DNA of 34,481 nucleotides from an uncultured Oscillospiraceae bacterium (GTDB lineage Bacteria > Bacillota > Clostridia > Oscillospirales > Acutalibacteraceae), in NCBI GenBank assembly GCA_900542575.1, contig UQOE01000021.1, positions 1 to 34,481 of the forward strand, written 5' to 3'. This document shows, piece after piece, positions 6,118 to 14,898 of the stretch (the first letter of the stretch is position 1; each line of letters begins with the position of its first letter). Below the pieces are notes generated by a model. That model searched no databases, had not been told where the DNA came from, and saw only the letters and a program-made list of their open reading frames with translations. Made by a program: the position numbers and the translations under genes.

Positions 6118-7644
6118 ATGAAACTGCGAAATCGCGCGGGTGCGCTGCTGCTGGCGGCGGTCCTGCTGTTCAGCCTGGCGGGCTGCGGCCGGTCGGACCG
6201 ACGGGAAGAGAAAGAGACGCTGCACCTGGCAAACTCGTTTTCCTATTCGAGTCTGGATCCGCACAAAGATTACTACGGCTGGTACACCTCGTGCTACGGG
6301 GTGACCGAGACGCTGTTCCAATTAAATGACAATATGGGAATCGACCCGTGGCTGGCGGAATCGGCGGAGCAGAACGGGCGCACGTGGACCATTCGGCTGA
6401 ATCGCGCGGCAGCCTTTTCCAATGGGAAGCCGCTGACGGCGGAGATGGTCATTCGGAACCTGAAGCGGGCGGCGGAGGTGAATCCGCGATTCTCCTACTT
6501 TGGGGACTACGCCTATCGCGCGGTCTCGGAGCGGGAGCTGACGATTACGACGCCGGAGACCGAGCCGGTTCTGAAAAACGATCTTGCAAGCCCGGAGCTG
6601 GCGATGGTAGATCTCGACGGGACGAAGGACATCGACCGCAATCCCATTGCCACCGGTCCGTTTCTCATTGAGAGCTTTACGCCCCAGGGCGATACGATCG
6701 TGCGCCGCAATCCGCACTACTGGAACGGAACTGCAAAAGTGAAACGAGTGGTGTTCCACTACATGCAGGAGGACGAGACCAAGCTGTTGGCCATGGAGGG
6801 CAATGAAATTCAGGGCTACGACAGCGTTACGGCCAACGCCTGTCTGCTGTACCGGAAGCACCCGGAAAAATATAAACTGACAAATGTACGCGGCACGCGC
6901 CTGCAGTTCTGCGAGTACAATGAGCGGACGATGGATGCAAACCTGCGCCGCGCGGTCAACGGCAGTTTCGACAAACAGGAAATGATGCGCTATCTGCACG
7001 GTACCGTTGCGGCGACAGACGGCCCTTTCCCGACGAACACCGCCTACGGCAAAGTAGAGCATGCCGCCAAACGCATCTCGAGGGCGGAGGCCCAGGCGCT
7101 GATTGAAAAGGATGGGTACCGCAAAGGTAAGGATGGCTACTACCAGAAGGGCGGAAAGCGGCTGTCGCTGCGAATTGCCTACTATCCCGCCCGTTCTCTC
7201 GATTCCCTGGCACTCCTCATGCAGGAGCAGCTCAAAAAACTCGGCGTGGCATCCACCCTGCACTCGTACGAGGACCCGGACAGCACCTACATGGCGAACC
7301 ATAATTTTGACATTGCGCTTTACTGCATGATTGCCGACAAGACCGGCGACCCCTATTATTTTATCGATTCGGTGCTGAAATCGGACGGCGCCGCCAATGC
7401 CGGCGGCTACCGCGACAGCAGGACCGATGCGCTGATCCGGCAGCTGAAGCCCGAGACCGATCCGGCGCAAAGAGCCGAGCTGGCACGGGAAATTGTGCAG
7501 CGCTCCATTGACAGCGACGCCATCGGCTATATCGGGATGTTTAACAAGATCACCGTTCTGGCCCCGGGCCTGACCGGATATGCGGCCAGAAACCCGGCGG
7601 ATTACTACGCCATAGATGCAAATACCGACTGGAAGGGGGCATGA
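6118..7644 (+). CDS. ABC importer substrate-binding lipoprotein, nickel/peptide type (SBP_bac_5)
   Basis: A 508-residue solute-binding lipoprotein. The signal peptide ends in the lipobox LAGC, so the mature protein would be anchored by its N-terminal Cys to the outer face of the membrane. The body has the family 5 pattern: LHLANSFSYSSLDPH near the N-terminus, then W-x-I-x-L-(N) and FSNGKPLTAEMV, then the long inter-lobe region, and a C-terminal lobe with YYPA and an F-D-IALY segment. The family binds peptides, nickel-chelates or opine metallophores; substrate cannot be decided here. I chose ATG 6118, preceded by AAAGGGGA; the longer frame would start inside the neighbouring divergent gene. 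It is the first gene of a five-gene operon. Confidence 0.88.
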   Translation: MKLRNRAGALLLAAVLLFSLAGCGRSDRREEKETLHLANSFSYSSLDPHKDYYGWYTSCYGVTETLFQLNDNMGIDPWLAESAEQNGRTWTIRLNRAAAFSNGKPLTAEMVIRNLKRAAEVNPRFSYFGDYAYRAVSERELTITTPETEPVLKNDLASPELAMVDLDGTKDIDRNPIATGPFLIESFTPQGDTIVRRNPHYWNGTAKVKRVVFHYMQEDETKLLAMEGNEIQGYDSVTANACLLYRKHPEKYKLTNVRGTRLQFCEYNERTMDANLRRAVNGSFDKQEMMRYLHGTVAATDGPFPTNTAYGKVEHAAKRISRAEAQALIEKDGYRKGKDGYYQKGGKRLSLRIAYYPARSLDSLALLMQEQLKKLGVASTLHSYEDPDSTYMANHNFDIALYCMIADKTGDPYYFIDSVLKSDGAANAGGYRDSRTDALIRQLKPETDPAQRAELAREIVQRSIDSDAIGYIGMFNKITVLAPGLTGYAARNPADYYAIDANTDWKGA

Positions 7645-8576
7645 GTATGGGGCGCTATATTGGAAAGCGGCTGCTGCAGCTCATCCCGCTGCTCCTGGTC
7701 GTAACCTTTGCGGTCTATCTTCTGCTGGACCTCGCCCCCGGCGATCCGGCGGTCAAAAAACTCAACGCCCAGGGGACGCCGGCTTCCAAAGATGTCGTGG
7801 CGCAGACCCGGGAGGAGATGGGCCTGAACCGACCGTTCCTGGTCCGCTACGGCAGCTGGCTCGGCCATGCGCTGTGCGGAGACCTCGGTACCTCGTACCA
7901 GGATGATGTGCCGGTGACGCAAAAAATGCTGCCGTGCATTGGGCGAACCATGGTCCTTTCCCTGGTCAGTCTGTTTGCGGCTCTGCTGATTGCTGTGCCG
8001 CTGGGTATTGTCACGGCTGTGAAGCAGGACTCGGTTCTGGACCATATCATCCGTGTGCTGTCCTTTGCCGGCAACGCCTTCCCGAACTTCCTGCTGGCCA
8101 CCCTGCTGATGTACGGGCTGTGCATCAAGGTGCATCTGTTCCCGATTATTGCCAGCGGATCGCCTGCGGGTCTGTTTCTCCCGGCGCTGACGCTGACCAT
8201 TCCGCTCTGCGGCCGGCTGATCCGCCAGTTCCGCGCAGAGACGCTGCAGCAGCTGGAGAGCCCCTATGTGGAAGGGGCTGTCTCCCGCGGCGTGCGCCCC
8301 CATACCATTCTCTGGCATGATGTCCTGCACAATGCGCTGCCTGGCATGCTCACGATAACCGGCCACTCGGTCGGCATTCTGATGGGCGGGAGCGTTGTCG
8401 TGGAGGCAATGTTCGGCTGGCCGGGTCTCGGGAAAATGGCCATGGACGCCATCACGGCGCGGGACTATCCGGTGGTGCAGGCTTTTGTCCTGTTCCTGAC
8501 GGTCCTCTATGTTCTCCTCAACCTGATTGTGGATATCTGCTACCGCGCGCTGGATCCCCGCGTGGAGCTCTCGTAG
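7641..8576 (+). CDS. ABC importer permease, NikB/DppB type
   Basis: A 311-residue inner-membrane permease with the first transmembrane helix at the very N-terminus (RYIGKRLLQLIPLLLVVTF) and the conserved DLAPGDPA just after it, followed by the binding-protein-dependent transport domain. The coupling EAA-type loop reads YVEGAVSRGVRPHTILWHDVLHNALPG near residues 210-235. It overlaps the upstream stop codon in an ATGA arrangement. ATG 7647 is an alternative start with better spacing to GGAAGGGGG. It should form the transmembrane channel as a heterodimer with the next gene product. Confidence 0.9.
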   Translation: MSMGRYIGKRLLQLIPLLLVVTFAVYLLLDLAPGDPAVKKLNAQGTPASKDVVAQTREEMGLNRPFLVRYGSWLGHALCGDLGTSYQDDVPVTQKMLPCIGRTMVLSLVSLFAALLIAVPLGIVTAVKQDSVLDHIIRVLSFAGNAFPNFLLATLLMYGLCIKVHLFPIIASGSPAGLFLPALTLTIPLCGRLIRQFRAETLQQLESPYVEGAVSRGVRPHTILWHDVLHNALPGMLTITGHSVGILMGGSVVVEAMFGWPGLGKMAMDAITARDYPVVQAFVLFLTVLYVLLNLIVDICYRALDPRVELS

Positions 8577-8588
8577 GGGGTGGCTGCT

Positions 8589-9437
8589 GTGAATCTGACT
8601 TCCAGACCGAAAACGGCGGCCGGCCGCGGCGTGCGCGTGCGTTTTTATGTGATGACAGCACTCATTGTTCTGCTGTTCCTCTTCTCGCTGATTGCGCCGC
8701 TGCTGGAGCCCAACGACCCCAATGCCACCAACCCGTTCCAGATGGGCGTCGGCCCGTGTGCCAAATACCCGCTCGGAACCGATCTCTACGGGCGCTGTAT
8801 CCTGTCCCGCGTCCTAGATGGGGCGCGCACGTCCATTTTCTCCGCGGTCCTTCTGGTGCTGGTCACCTTCCTGCCCGGCACCCTCATAGGCATGGCCGCC
8901 GGCTGGCACGGCGGCGCCGCGGACAGCATTCTTATGCGGCTGACCGACTGGGCGATGGCCTTCCCCCAAATGGTGCTGGCCATTGCCGTGGCGGGCGTTC
9001 TCGGCGGAGGCCTGTCCGCGGCCATTCTGGCCCTCGGCATCACCGGATGGACGCTGTATGCCCGACAGGCCAGGAGCTACACGCTCTCGCTGAAGAAGGA
9101 AAATTTCCTGACGGCGGCCCGCCTGTACGGCGAGAGCAGCCCGTATATCCTCATGCGCCATGTACTGCCCAACATATTTGGACCGATGGCGGTCAGTGCC
9201 TCGACGCAGATCGGCACAAACCTGATTGCCATTGCGGGCCTGTCCTTTCTGGGCCTCGGCGTCACGCCGCCCCAGGCGGAGTGGGGATCCATGATCAATG
9301 AAAACCGGGCCTATATGGAACTGACGCCCTGGTCTGTCTGGGCACCCGCCATCACCATCCTCGTGACCGTCATTCTGTTCAACTATTTCGGCGATACGGT
9401 CCGGGACTACCTGGAGGAGAGGGGGAAGCGCGTATGA
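8589..9437 (+). CDS. ABC importer permease, NikC/DppC type
   Basis: A 282-residue partner permease. It has an N-terminal transmembrane helix, the periplasmic-side motif YPLGTDLYGRCILSRVLDGAR typical of DppC/OppC/NikC proteins, and a coupling loop with FLTAARLYGES-x(8)-H-x-LPN near the middle. I prefer GTG 8589, which sits 8 nt after GGGGG, over GTG 8580, which lies inside that tract; the difference is three residues. It overlaps the following ATPase gene by 4 nt (ATGA). Confidence 0.88.
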   Translation: MNLTSRPKTAAGRGVRVRFYVMTALIVLLFLFSLIAPLLEPNDPNATNPFQMGVGPCAKYPLGTDLYGRCILSRVLDGARTSIFSAVLLVLVTFLPGTLIGMAAGWHGGAADSILMRLTDWAMAFPQMVLAIAVAGVLGGGLSAAILALGITGWTLYARQARSYTLSLKKENFLTAARLYGESSPYILMRHVLPNIFGPMAVSASTQIGTNLIAIAGLSFLGLGVTPPQAEWGSMINENRAYMELTPWSVWAPAITILVTVILFNYFGDTVRDYLEERGKRV

Positions 9438-10987
9438 CTCCGCTTATGGAATGTAAACACCTCTCCATCGCCTACGGCGAAAATGAGGCGGTCCGCGACC
9501 TCTCGTTTTCCCTCCGTCCCGGTGAGATCTGCGGCATTGTCGGCGCCAGCGGAAGCGGCAAGTCGACGCTGCTGCGTGCTGTTCTGGGCCTTCCCGCCGG
9601 AAATGCCCGTATTACGGGCGGCCGGATTCTTTTCCGCGGAGCGGAGCGGCCCGCGTTCTGGGGCTCCGAGGTCGCATGCGTGTTTCAGTCCCCTGGCGCC
9701 GTCTTTAACCCCATCCGTACCTATGGCCGCCAGTTCCGCGAGATGATGGAGAGCCGCGGGAAGACCTTTTCGCCGGAGACCGCGGCAGCACTTCTGCCGC
9801 AGCTTGGCCTGCCGGCAGACCCTGCACTTTTCCACCAGTGTCCCTGTCAGATGAGCGGCGGCATGAACCAGCGGATGGCCGTAGCGGCCATGCTGCTGCT
9901 CTCGCCGGATCTCCTGCTCTGCGACGAAGTTACCTCTGCCCTGGATGTCGTCAATCAGGAACAGGTTGTCCGTCTGCTGCATCGCTTACGGGAGATGACC
10001 GGCTGCGGCATGCTTTTTGTCACCCACAACCTCGGCGTGGCGGCCTCCCTGGCCGACCGCATTCTGGTTCTGGAGCGCGGCCGCATCGTGGAGCAGGGCA
10101 CACGGGATCAGGTCATGAAGCATCCTGCTACGGAAGTTACCCATACGATGCTCCACGCAGTTCCGTCATTTGCAGGCCTCATCTTCTCCGACTCCAGGTT
10201 GGATCCCTCAGTCTTTCTCCGGGCAGAGCATGTGAAAAAAGACTACCGAATCGACCGAAAGCAGACTGTGACAGCGCTCTGCGATGTCAGTCTGGAACTG
10301 CACAGAGGGGAGATGCTAGGGGTCGTCGGAGAATCCGGATGCGGAAAGTCGACGCTGCTCCGCCTGCTGGCGGGGCTCGAGAGGCCGGACAGCGGCACAA
10401 TCTCTTCGGTACGGTGCTCTATGATTTTCCAGGATGCGGGCACTTCGTTCGATCCGCGCCTGAGCATGCGGCGTTCCCTCCTTGAGCCCGTCCGAAAACC
10501 CGCCCGTCGGAATGCCGAAATGCACCTGAAAACCCTTCTGCCCACACTGGGGCTCTCAGAGGAATTGCTGGACCGCACGCCGGGACAGCTCAGCGGCGGC
10601 CAGTGCCAGCGAATGGCGGTGCTTCGCGCCGTTCTGACGGAACCGGATGTTCTGCTCTGTGACGAGGCCACCAGTGCGCTGGATGTCCTGGCCCAACAGG
10701 AGGTGGCGGATCTTCTCGTCCGCCTGAAGGATCAGTTCCCGATTGTCTTCGTCTCCCACGACCCCGCGCTGGTCTGCCGCATCTGCGACCGCATTCTGGT
10801 TATGCGGGACGGCCTGGGCCTGGAGTGCGGGACGCCGGAACAGCTTCTGCACAGCCCGCAGAACCCCTATACCAAAGAACTCTTTACACCCCGACTGGAG
10901 GTACCTGTCCATGAACACCATCAAAGAAGAGATGAAGTCCTATTGGAGCAGCCGAGCGGAGGCGTGGAAAACAGCACGCATCCGTGA
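9434..10987 (+). CDS. fused double ATPase of the nickel/peptide ABC importer
   Basis: A 517-residue cytosolic protein with two complete ABC ATPase domains in one chain, replacing the usual separate NikD and NikE subunits. Domain 1 has Walker A GASGSGKST, signature MSGGMNQR, Walker B LLLCDE and H-loop VTHN. Domain 2 has GESGCGKST, LSGGQCQR, VLLCDE and VSHD. Both sites look competent. Domain 2 ends at the family-typical NPYTKELFTP, after which about 30 residues of low-similarity tail run in another frame over the start of the methyltransferase gene (77-nt overlap). This tail may be a by-product of losing an earlier stop codon. It should energise the two permeases encoded directly upstream. Confidence 0.92.
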   Translation: MTPLMECKHLSIAYGENEAVRDLSFSLRPGEICGIVGASGSGKSTLLRAVLGLPAGNARITGGRILFRGAERPAFWGSEVACVFQSPGAVFNPIRTYGRQFREMMESRGKTFSPETAAALLPQLGLPADPALFHQCPCQMSGGMNQRMAVAAMLLLSPDLLLCDEVTSALDVVNQEQVVRLLHRLREMTGCGMLFVTHNLGVAASLADRILVLERGRIVEQGTRDQVMKHPATEVTHTMLHAVPSFAGLIFSDSRLDPSVFLRAEHVKKDYRIDRKQTVTALCDVSLELHRGEMLGVVGESGCGKSTLLRLLAGLERPDSGTISSVRCSMIFQDAGTSFDPRLSMRRSLLEPVRKPARRNAEMHLKTLLPTLGLSEELLDRTPGQLSGGQCQRMAVLRAVLTEPDVLLCDEATSALDVLAQQEVADLLVRLKDQFPIVFVSHDPALVCRICDRILVMRDGLGLECGTPEQLLHSPQNPYTKELFTPRLEVPVHEHHQRRDEVLLEQPSGGVENSTHP

Positions 10988-11633
10988 GCTGCGCAGCCCC
11001 AAGCGGGAGCTCTGGAGTGCCGAACTGAACCGCTATCTGCCGGACCGCAAGGGGCTCGATATCCTGGACATCGGCACCGGTACTGGATTCTTCACCTTCC
11101 TGCTCACCGAAGAGGGGCACCGCGTAACCGGTATCGATCTGACCGAGGACATGATTGCCAAGGCAGATGCCACGGCGGCGGAACTGGATCTCCCGGCGAA
11201 CTTCCGCGTCATGGATGCCGAATGTCCCGATTTCCCCGACGCCACCTTTGACGCCCTGGTCTGCCGAAACCTGACCTGGACCCTGCCGCACCTGGAGAAG
11301 GCCTACCGCGAATGGCACCGAATTCTGCGCCCCGGCGGCGTGCTCATCGTGTTCGATGCAGACTATGACCACGTGCAGGAGTCCTACATAGGCTGTGATC
11401 CGAAAGGCTGGGTCCACAACGGCCTCAGCCGCGAGACCTGGGACCAGTATCTCCACATGAAAGAGGAGCTCGCGCAGCTCCAGAACCCGCGCCCCGCCTG
11501 GGATGAAGCACTTCTGACGGAAACCGGATTTCGCGATATCACCTCCGATTCGCATCTGAGCGAGCGCATCTACGCCGTACAGGACGAGTTCTACAACCCG
11601 ACACCGATGTTTACGGTGGCGGCGAAAAAGTAA
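10911..11633 (+). CDS. class I SAM-dependent methyltransferase of the ABC operon
   Basis: A 240-residue methyltransferase. Motif I is LDIGTGTGFFTFLL, motif II is VTGIDLTEDM, followed by an acidic DAECPDFPDATFDALVCRN region and a post-motif HRILRPGGVLIVFD. The start ATG 10911 is set by CTGGAGG 9 nt upstream and lies 77 nt inside the ATPase frame. The substrate is unknown. Its place as last gene of a nickel/peptide importer operon suggests it modifies the imported ligand or a metal-chelating small molecule; that is inference from context. A stem at 11638-11664 closes the operon. Confidence 0.88.
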   Translation: MNTIKEEMKSYWSSRAEAWKTARIRELRSPKRELWSAELNRYLPDRKGLDILDIGTGTGFFTFLLTEEGHRVTGIDLTEDMIAKADATAAELDLPANFRVMDAECPDFPDATFDALVCRNLTWTLPHLEKAYREWHRILRPGGVLIVFDADYDHVQESYIGCDPKGWVHNGLSRETWDQYLHMKEELAQLQNPRPAWDEALLTETGFRDITSDSHLSERIYAVQDEFYNPTPMFTVAAKK

Positions 11634-11637
11634 AAGA

Positions 11638-11664
11638 GAAGCCGCTGCCCGGTGCAGCGGCTTC
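11638..11664. terminator. stem between convergent operons
   Basis: A perfect 11-bp stem GAAGCCGCTGC/GCAGCGGCTTC (11638-11648/11654-11664) with a 5-nt loop. The T-rich tail is better on the minus strand (TCTTTTAC), so it mainly serves the minus-strand gene at 11669. Confidence 0.75.
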
Positions 11665-11668
11665 CTGC

Positions 11669-12607
11669 TTATTTCTGCATGATGTACTGATAGATGAGTG
11701 CGGCGGTCTGCTCGGTATCGTGGCGAAGGGAGTTTTCGCTGACCTCCCAGAGGGGCGATTCGAGGAGACGGACTCCCATTGCGTCGAGATTTTCTCTGTC
11801 AACCCGTACAGGATCTTTGCCCTCGGAGCGGGCGAGTGCGAGCATGGGGGCGGGGAGCGGCGCGTTGTTGGCAGCCACTGCATCGATACAGCCGGGACGC
11901 AGGTAGGTCTCCAGCGCTTTGATGTGGTCGCTGACCGTGTAGCCGTCGGTCTCCCCGGGCTGGGTCAGGATGTTGCAGACGTAGAGTTTCTTCGCCTGCG
12001 CCAGATCTACTGCCCGCTGCACCTCCGGGATGATGATGTGCGGCATGATGCTGGTGACCAGGGAGCCGGAGCTAAAGATGATGAGGTCCGCCTCCGCCGT
12101 CTTCTCCAGAACCCGCGGATTGACATGGACGGGCTTGTCGTACTCGAGCTTCGCAATGCTGCTCCGCGCCTCGGTGATCTCCGCTTCGCCGACGATGCGC
12201 CGTCCGTCCTGCGTCGTGCCGATGAGATTCACATTGTCCTCGGTTACGGGATACAGGTTTCCGCGGACATCCAGGAGATCGCACAGAATGGGGAGGGAAT
12301 GGGCGAAGTCGCCATACAGCTCCAGCGATGCAGTCATGATGAGATTCTTAATAGAATGTCCGCCGATGCGGCTGTCAAACCGATAGGAGAACAGGTCCTT
12401 GACCTCCTGCGATTTGCCGGACATGGCCATCAGCACTTTCGTGATGTCCCCGACAGCCGGAATGGAAAACTCTTTGCGCAGTTCGCCGGTGCTGGAGCCG
12501 TTGTCCGCCATGCTGACCACTGCGGTAATTTCCAGCGGCAGCTCCACGAGACCCTTCAGCAGCTGGGACAGCCCGCTGCCGCCTCCGAAAATAACTACTT
12601 TTTTCAT
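11669..12607 (-). CDS. yvcK: YvcK/CofD-family gluconeogenesis factor
   Basis: A 312-residue cytosolic protein of the YvcK (gluconeogenesis factor) branch of the CofD-like family. It shows the nucleotide-sugar binding start FGGGSGLSQLLKGL, the conserved MADNGSSTGELR, GGHSIKNL, the SSGSLVTSI-type loop and the ANNAPLPAPM region. YvcK proteins bind UDP-sugars and influence cell-wall precursor flux, cell shape and growth on gluconeogenic carbon. In many Bacillota it lies between rapZ and whiA; neither is present here, so this copy stands alone. AAGGAG is 8 nt before the ATG. It is divergent from the YgiQ-like gene. Confidence 0.92.
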   Translation of the reverse strand: MKKVVIFGGGSGLSQLLKGLVELPLEITAVVSMADNGSSTGELRKEFSIPAVGDITKVLMAMSGKSQEVKDLFSYRFDSRIGGHSIKNLIMTASLELYGDFAHSLPILCDLLDVRGNLYPVTEDNVNLIGTTQDGRRIVGEAEITEARSSIAKLEYDKPVHVNPRVLEKTAEADLIIFSSGSLVTSIMPHIIIPEVQRAVDLAQAKKLYVCNILTQPGETDGYTVSDHIKALETYLRPGCIDAVAANNAPLPAPMLALARSEGKDPVRVDRENLDAMGVRLLESPLWEVSENSLRHDTEQTAALIYQYIMQK

Positions 12608-12636
12608 GATGGTTTCTCCTTGCTTGTACTGCTCTT

Positions 12637-12670
12637 AGTATAGCCTCTCGGCGGGGCTTTGTGTTACACT
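12637..12670. promoter_or_regulatory. divergent -10 elements between yvcK and the YgiQ gene
   Basis: On the plus strand TGTTACACT (extended -10, hexamer 12665-12670) points to the YgiQ gene. On the minus strand TATACT (12642-12637) points to yvcK. Neither has a good -35. The two promoters are back to back and probably share the region. Confidence 0.45.
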
Positions 12671-12693
12671 GTTTGGGAATTGAGGTGATTTCA

Positions 12694-14511
12694 TTGGCAG
12701 AAGGATTCCTTCCCCTGTGCCGCGCCGACATGGAGGAGCGCGGCTGGACACAGCTGGACTTCGTCTATGTCTGCGGCGACGCATACGTAGACCACTCCAG
12801 TTTCGGCGCGGCCATCATCTGCCGCCTGCTGGAGGACCGGGGCTACAAAGTCGGCCTCATCTGCCAGCCGGACTGGAAAGACCCCGCCAGCATCACGGTC
12901 TACGGCGAACCGCGCCTGGGGTTCCTGGTGTCGTCGGGCAATATGGACTCCATGGTAAATCACTACACAGTGGCCAAGAAGCGGCGGCACCAGGACGCCT
13001 ACAGCCCCGGTGGAAAGGCTGGCCGGCGGCCGGACTACGCGGTTATTGTCTACTGCAACCTTATCCGGAGGACGTATAAGGAGACGCCGATTATCCTCGG
13101 TGGCATAGAGGCCAGCCTCCGCCGGCTCGGCCACTACGACTACTGGTCGGACAAAATGCGCCGCTCTATTCTGCTGGATTCCGGCGCCGACCTCATCTCC
13201 TACGGCATGGGCGAACACAGTATCGTCGAAATTGCCGAGGCGCTGGACGCCGGGCTGTCGGTGCAGGACATCACTTTTATTGACGGCACGGTCTACAAGA
13301 CCCGCCACGAGGACGACATCTATGATGCCATCCGTCTGCCGGACTTCGAGCGCATCCGGGGCGACAAACGGGCCTACGCCGACAGTTTTCGCATTCAGTA
13401 CCAGAACACAGACCCGTTCAACGGGCAGCGCCTGTACGAATGCTATGACGGCGCGCTGTTTGTGGTTCAGAATCCGCCGGCCAAACCGCTGACGCAGCAG
13501 GAAATGGACGATATCTATGACCTGCCTTACATGCGCGCCTACCATCCGTCCTATGAGGCGGAGGGCGGCATCCCGGCGCTGCAGGAAATCAAGTTTTCGC
13601 TGACCTCCAACCGGGGATGTTTTGGCGAATGCAGCTTCTGTGCCCTGACCTTTCACGAGGGGCGCATTGTGCAGTCCCGCAGCCACGAATCGCTGATTCG
13701 TGAGGCAAAACTCTTTCTGGATGACCCGGACTTCAAAGGATACATCCACGATGTCGGCGGCCCCACGGCGCAGTTCCGCGCGCCGGCCTGCGAAAAGCAG
13801 CTGACGAAAGGCGCCTGCAAACACCGCAAGTGCATGGTGCCGGAGCCGTGCCCGCATATGAATATAGATCATACGGACTACCTCCAGCTGCTGCGGGAAC
13901 TCCGCGCGCTGCCGGGGGTTAAGAAAGTTTTCGTTCGATCCGGCATCCGTTTCGACTACGTCATGGAAGACCCGGACCCGACCTTCCTCGAGGAGCTCTG
14001 CCGCTACCACGTCAGCGGCCAGCTGCGCGTGGCGCCGGAGCACATCTCCGACCGCGTGCTTAAAGAGATGGGCAAGCCCCCGGTCTCGGTGTACAATGCG
14101 TTTGTCTCACGTTTCGAGGAAATCAACCGCCGCTATGGGCTGGACCAGTACGTTGTGCCTTATCTCATCTCTTCGCATCCAGGCAGCACGCTGGAGGATG
14201 CCATTGCCCTTGCGGAATATCTGAATGCCCACCACCTGAATCCGGAGCAGGTGCAGGACTTCTATCCGACGCCCAGCACGCTGTCCACCTGCATGTACTA
14301 CACGGGCTACGACCCGCTTACGATGAAGCCGGTCTACGTGGCGCGCAATCCGCACGAGAAGGCCATGCAGCGGGCGCTCATTCAGTTTAAAAATCCGAAA
14401 AACCGCCGGCTGGTCCGGGAGGCGCTTCACCGCGCCCACCGGGAAGATCTCATCGGCTACGGGCCGAAGTGCCTGGTGCCGCCGGAGACGAAAAGACGAA
14501 GGAGAAAATGA
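12694..14511 (+). CDS. YgiQ-family radical SAM protein (UPF0313)
   Basis: A 605-residue YgiQ-type radical SAM protein. The N-terminal domain starts with the family-typical FLPLCRADMEERGW and VCGDAYVDHSSFGAAII. The radical SAM cluster motif CFGECSFC (Cys309, Cys313, Cys316) follows SNRG. The C-terminal part contains RVAPEH and DFYPTP. The reaction is not known for this family; the 4Fe-4S cluster and SAM chemistry are inferred from the motif. The start is TTG 12694, because GAGGTGA lies 6 nt upstream and the protein then begins close to the conserved N-terminus; the frame stays open for 11 more codons. Confidence 0.9.
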   Translation: MAEGFLPLCRADMEERGWTQLDFVYVCGDAYVDHSSFGAAIICRLLEDRGYKVGLICQPDWKDPASITVYGEPRLGFLVSSGNMDSMVNHYTVAKKRRHQDAYSPGGKAGRRPDYAVIVYCNLIRRTYKETPIILGGIEASLRRLGHYDYWSDKMRRSILLDSGADLISYGMGEHSIVEIAEALDAGLSVQDITFIDGTVYKTRHEDDIYDAIRLPDFERIRGDKRAYADSFRIQYQNTDPFNGQRLYECYDGALFVVQNPPAKPLTQQEMDDIYDLPYMRAYHPSYEAEGGIPALQEIKFSLTSNRGCFGECSFCALTFHEGRIVQSRSHESLIREAKLFLDDPDFKGYIHDVGGPTAQFRAPACEKQLTKGACKHRKCMVPEPCPHMNIDHTDYLQLLRELRALPGVKKVFVRSGIRFDYVMEDPDPTFLEELCRYHVSGQLRVAPEHISDRVLKEMGKPPVSVYNAFVSRFEEINRRYGLDQYVVPYLISSHPGSTLEDAIALAEYLNAHHLNPEQVQDFYPTPSTLSTCMYYTGYDPLTMKPVYVARNPHEKAMQRALIQFKNPKNRRLVREALHRAHREDLIGYGPKCLVPPETKRRRRK

Positions 14512-14537
14512 CCGTCCGTTTTACGGGCGGCCTTTTT
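14512..14537 (+). terminator. terminator of the YgiQ gene
   Basis: The stem CCGTCCG/CGGGCGG (14512-14518/14524-14530, one G-U pair) starts directly after the stop codon and is followed by CC and five T residues. Confidence 0.85.
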
Positions 14538-14549
14538 CTGTGGAGGAAT

Positions 14550-14820
14550 GGGGAAGAAAATTCTATTTGTGAGACTTTCCCCGGGTTTTATATTGGCTGA
14601 GGGGACATAGCGTGTAGTTCATCTTGTTTCCCCGCATATTTTGTATCATTTTCGGGGAAAAGATAGTAGGGAAGACTCTACTCCCCACTTTAAACTACAA
14701 AATATTCAAAAATGTATCCTATTTAACGGGGAAGATATGCTTTCTTTAGAATCGATCCCCATAAATGCGCATTGGGGTGGGGAACGGTAAAAATTCGACT
14801 CATTCACCCCGTTCGTTCCC
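14550..14820. repeat. array of GGGGA-N23-TCCCC elements
   Basis: Four elements of exactly 33 nt start with GGGGA and end with its reverse complement TCCCC: 14550-14582, 14601-14633, 14654-14686 and 14728-14760. A fifth, altered element spans 14774-14820 (GGGGTGGGGA ... ACCCC ... TCCC). The 23-nt interiors are unrelated in sequence. Left ends are 51, 53, 74 and 51 nt apart, close to 5, 5, 7 and 5 turns of DNA. The array fills the AT-rich gap before the nuclease-like gene at 14899. No known repeat family or ORF explains it. Binding sites for a protein that contacts two half-sites are the simplest reading. Confidence 0.8.
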
Positions 14821-14898
14821 AGAGAATGCCGCTGAATTTTTCCACTGCTCAGTTGACGGACTCTTCTGACATACTGATGAAAAAAAGGAGTGGAAATC

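Noticed and set aside
12691..14043. 450-residue frame antisense to the YgiQ-type gene
   Set aside because: Low-complexity translation with no domain; mirror of a GC-rich real gene.
14550..14820. CRISPR array interpretation of the GGGGA/TCCCC elements
   Set aside because: Only 5-nt ends are shared, there is no 20-40-nt repeat, spacing is unequal and no cas gene is near.
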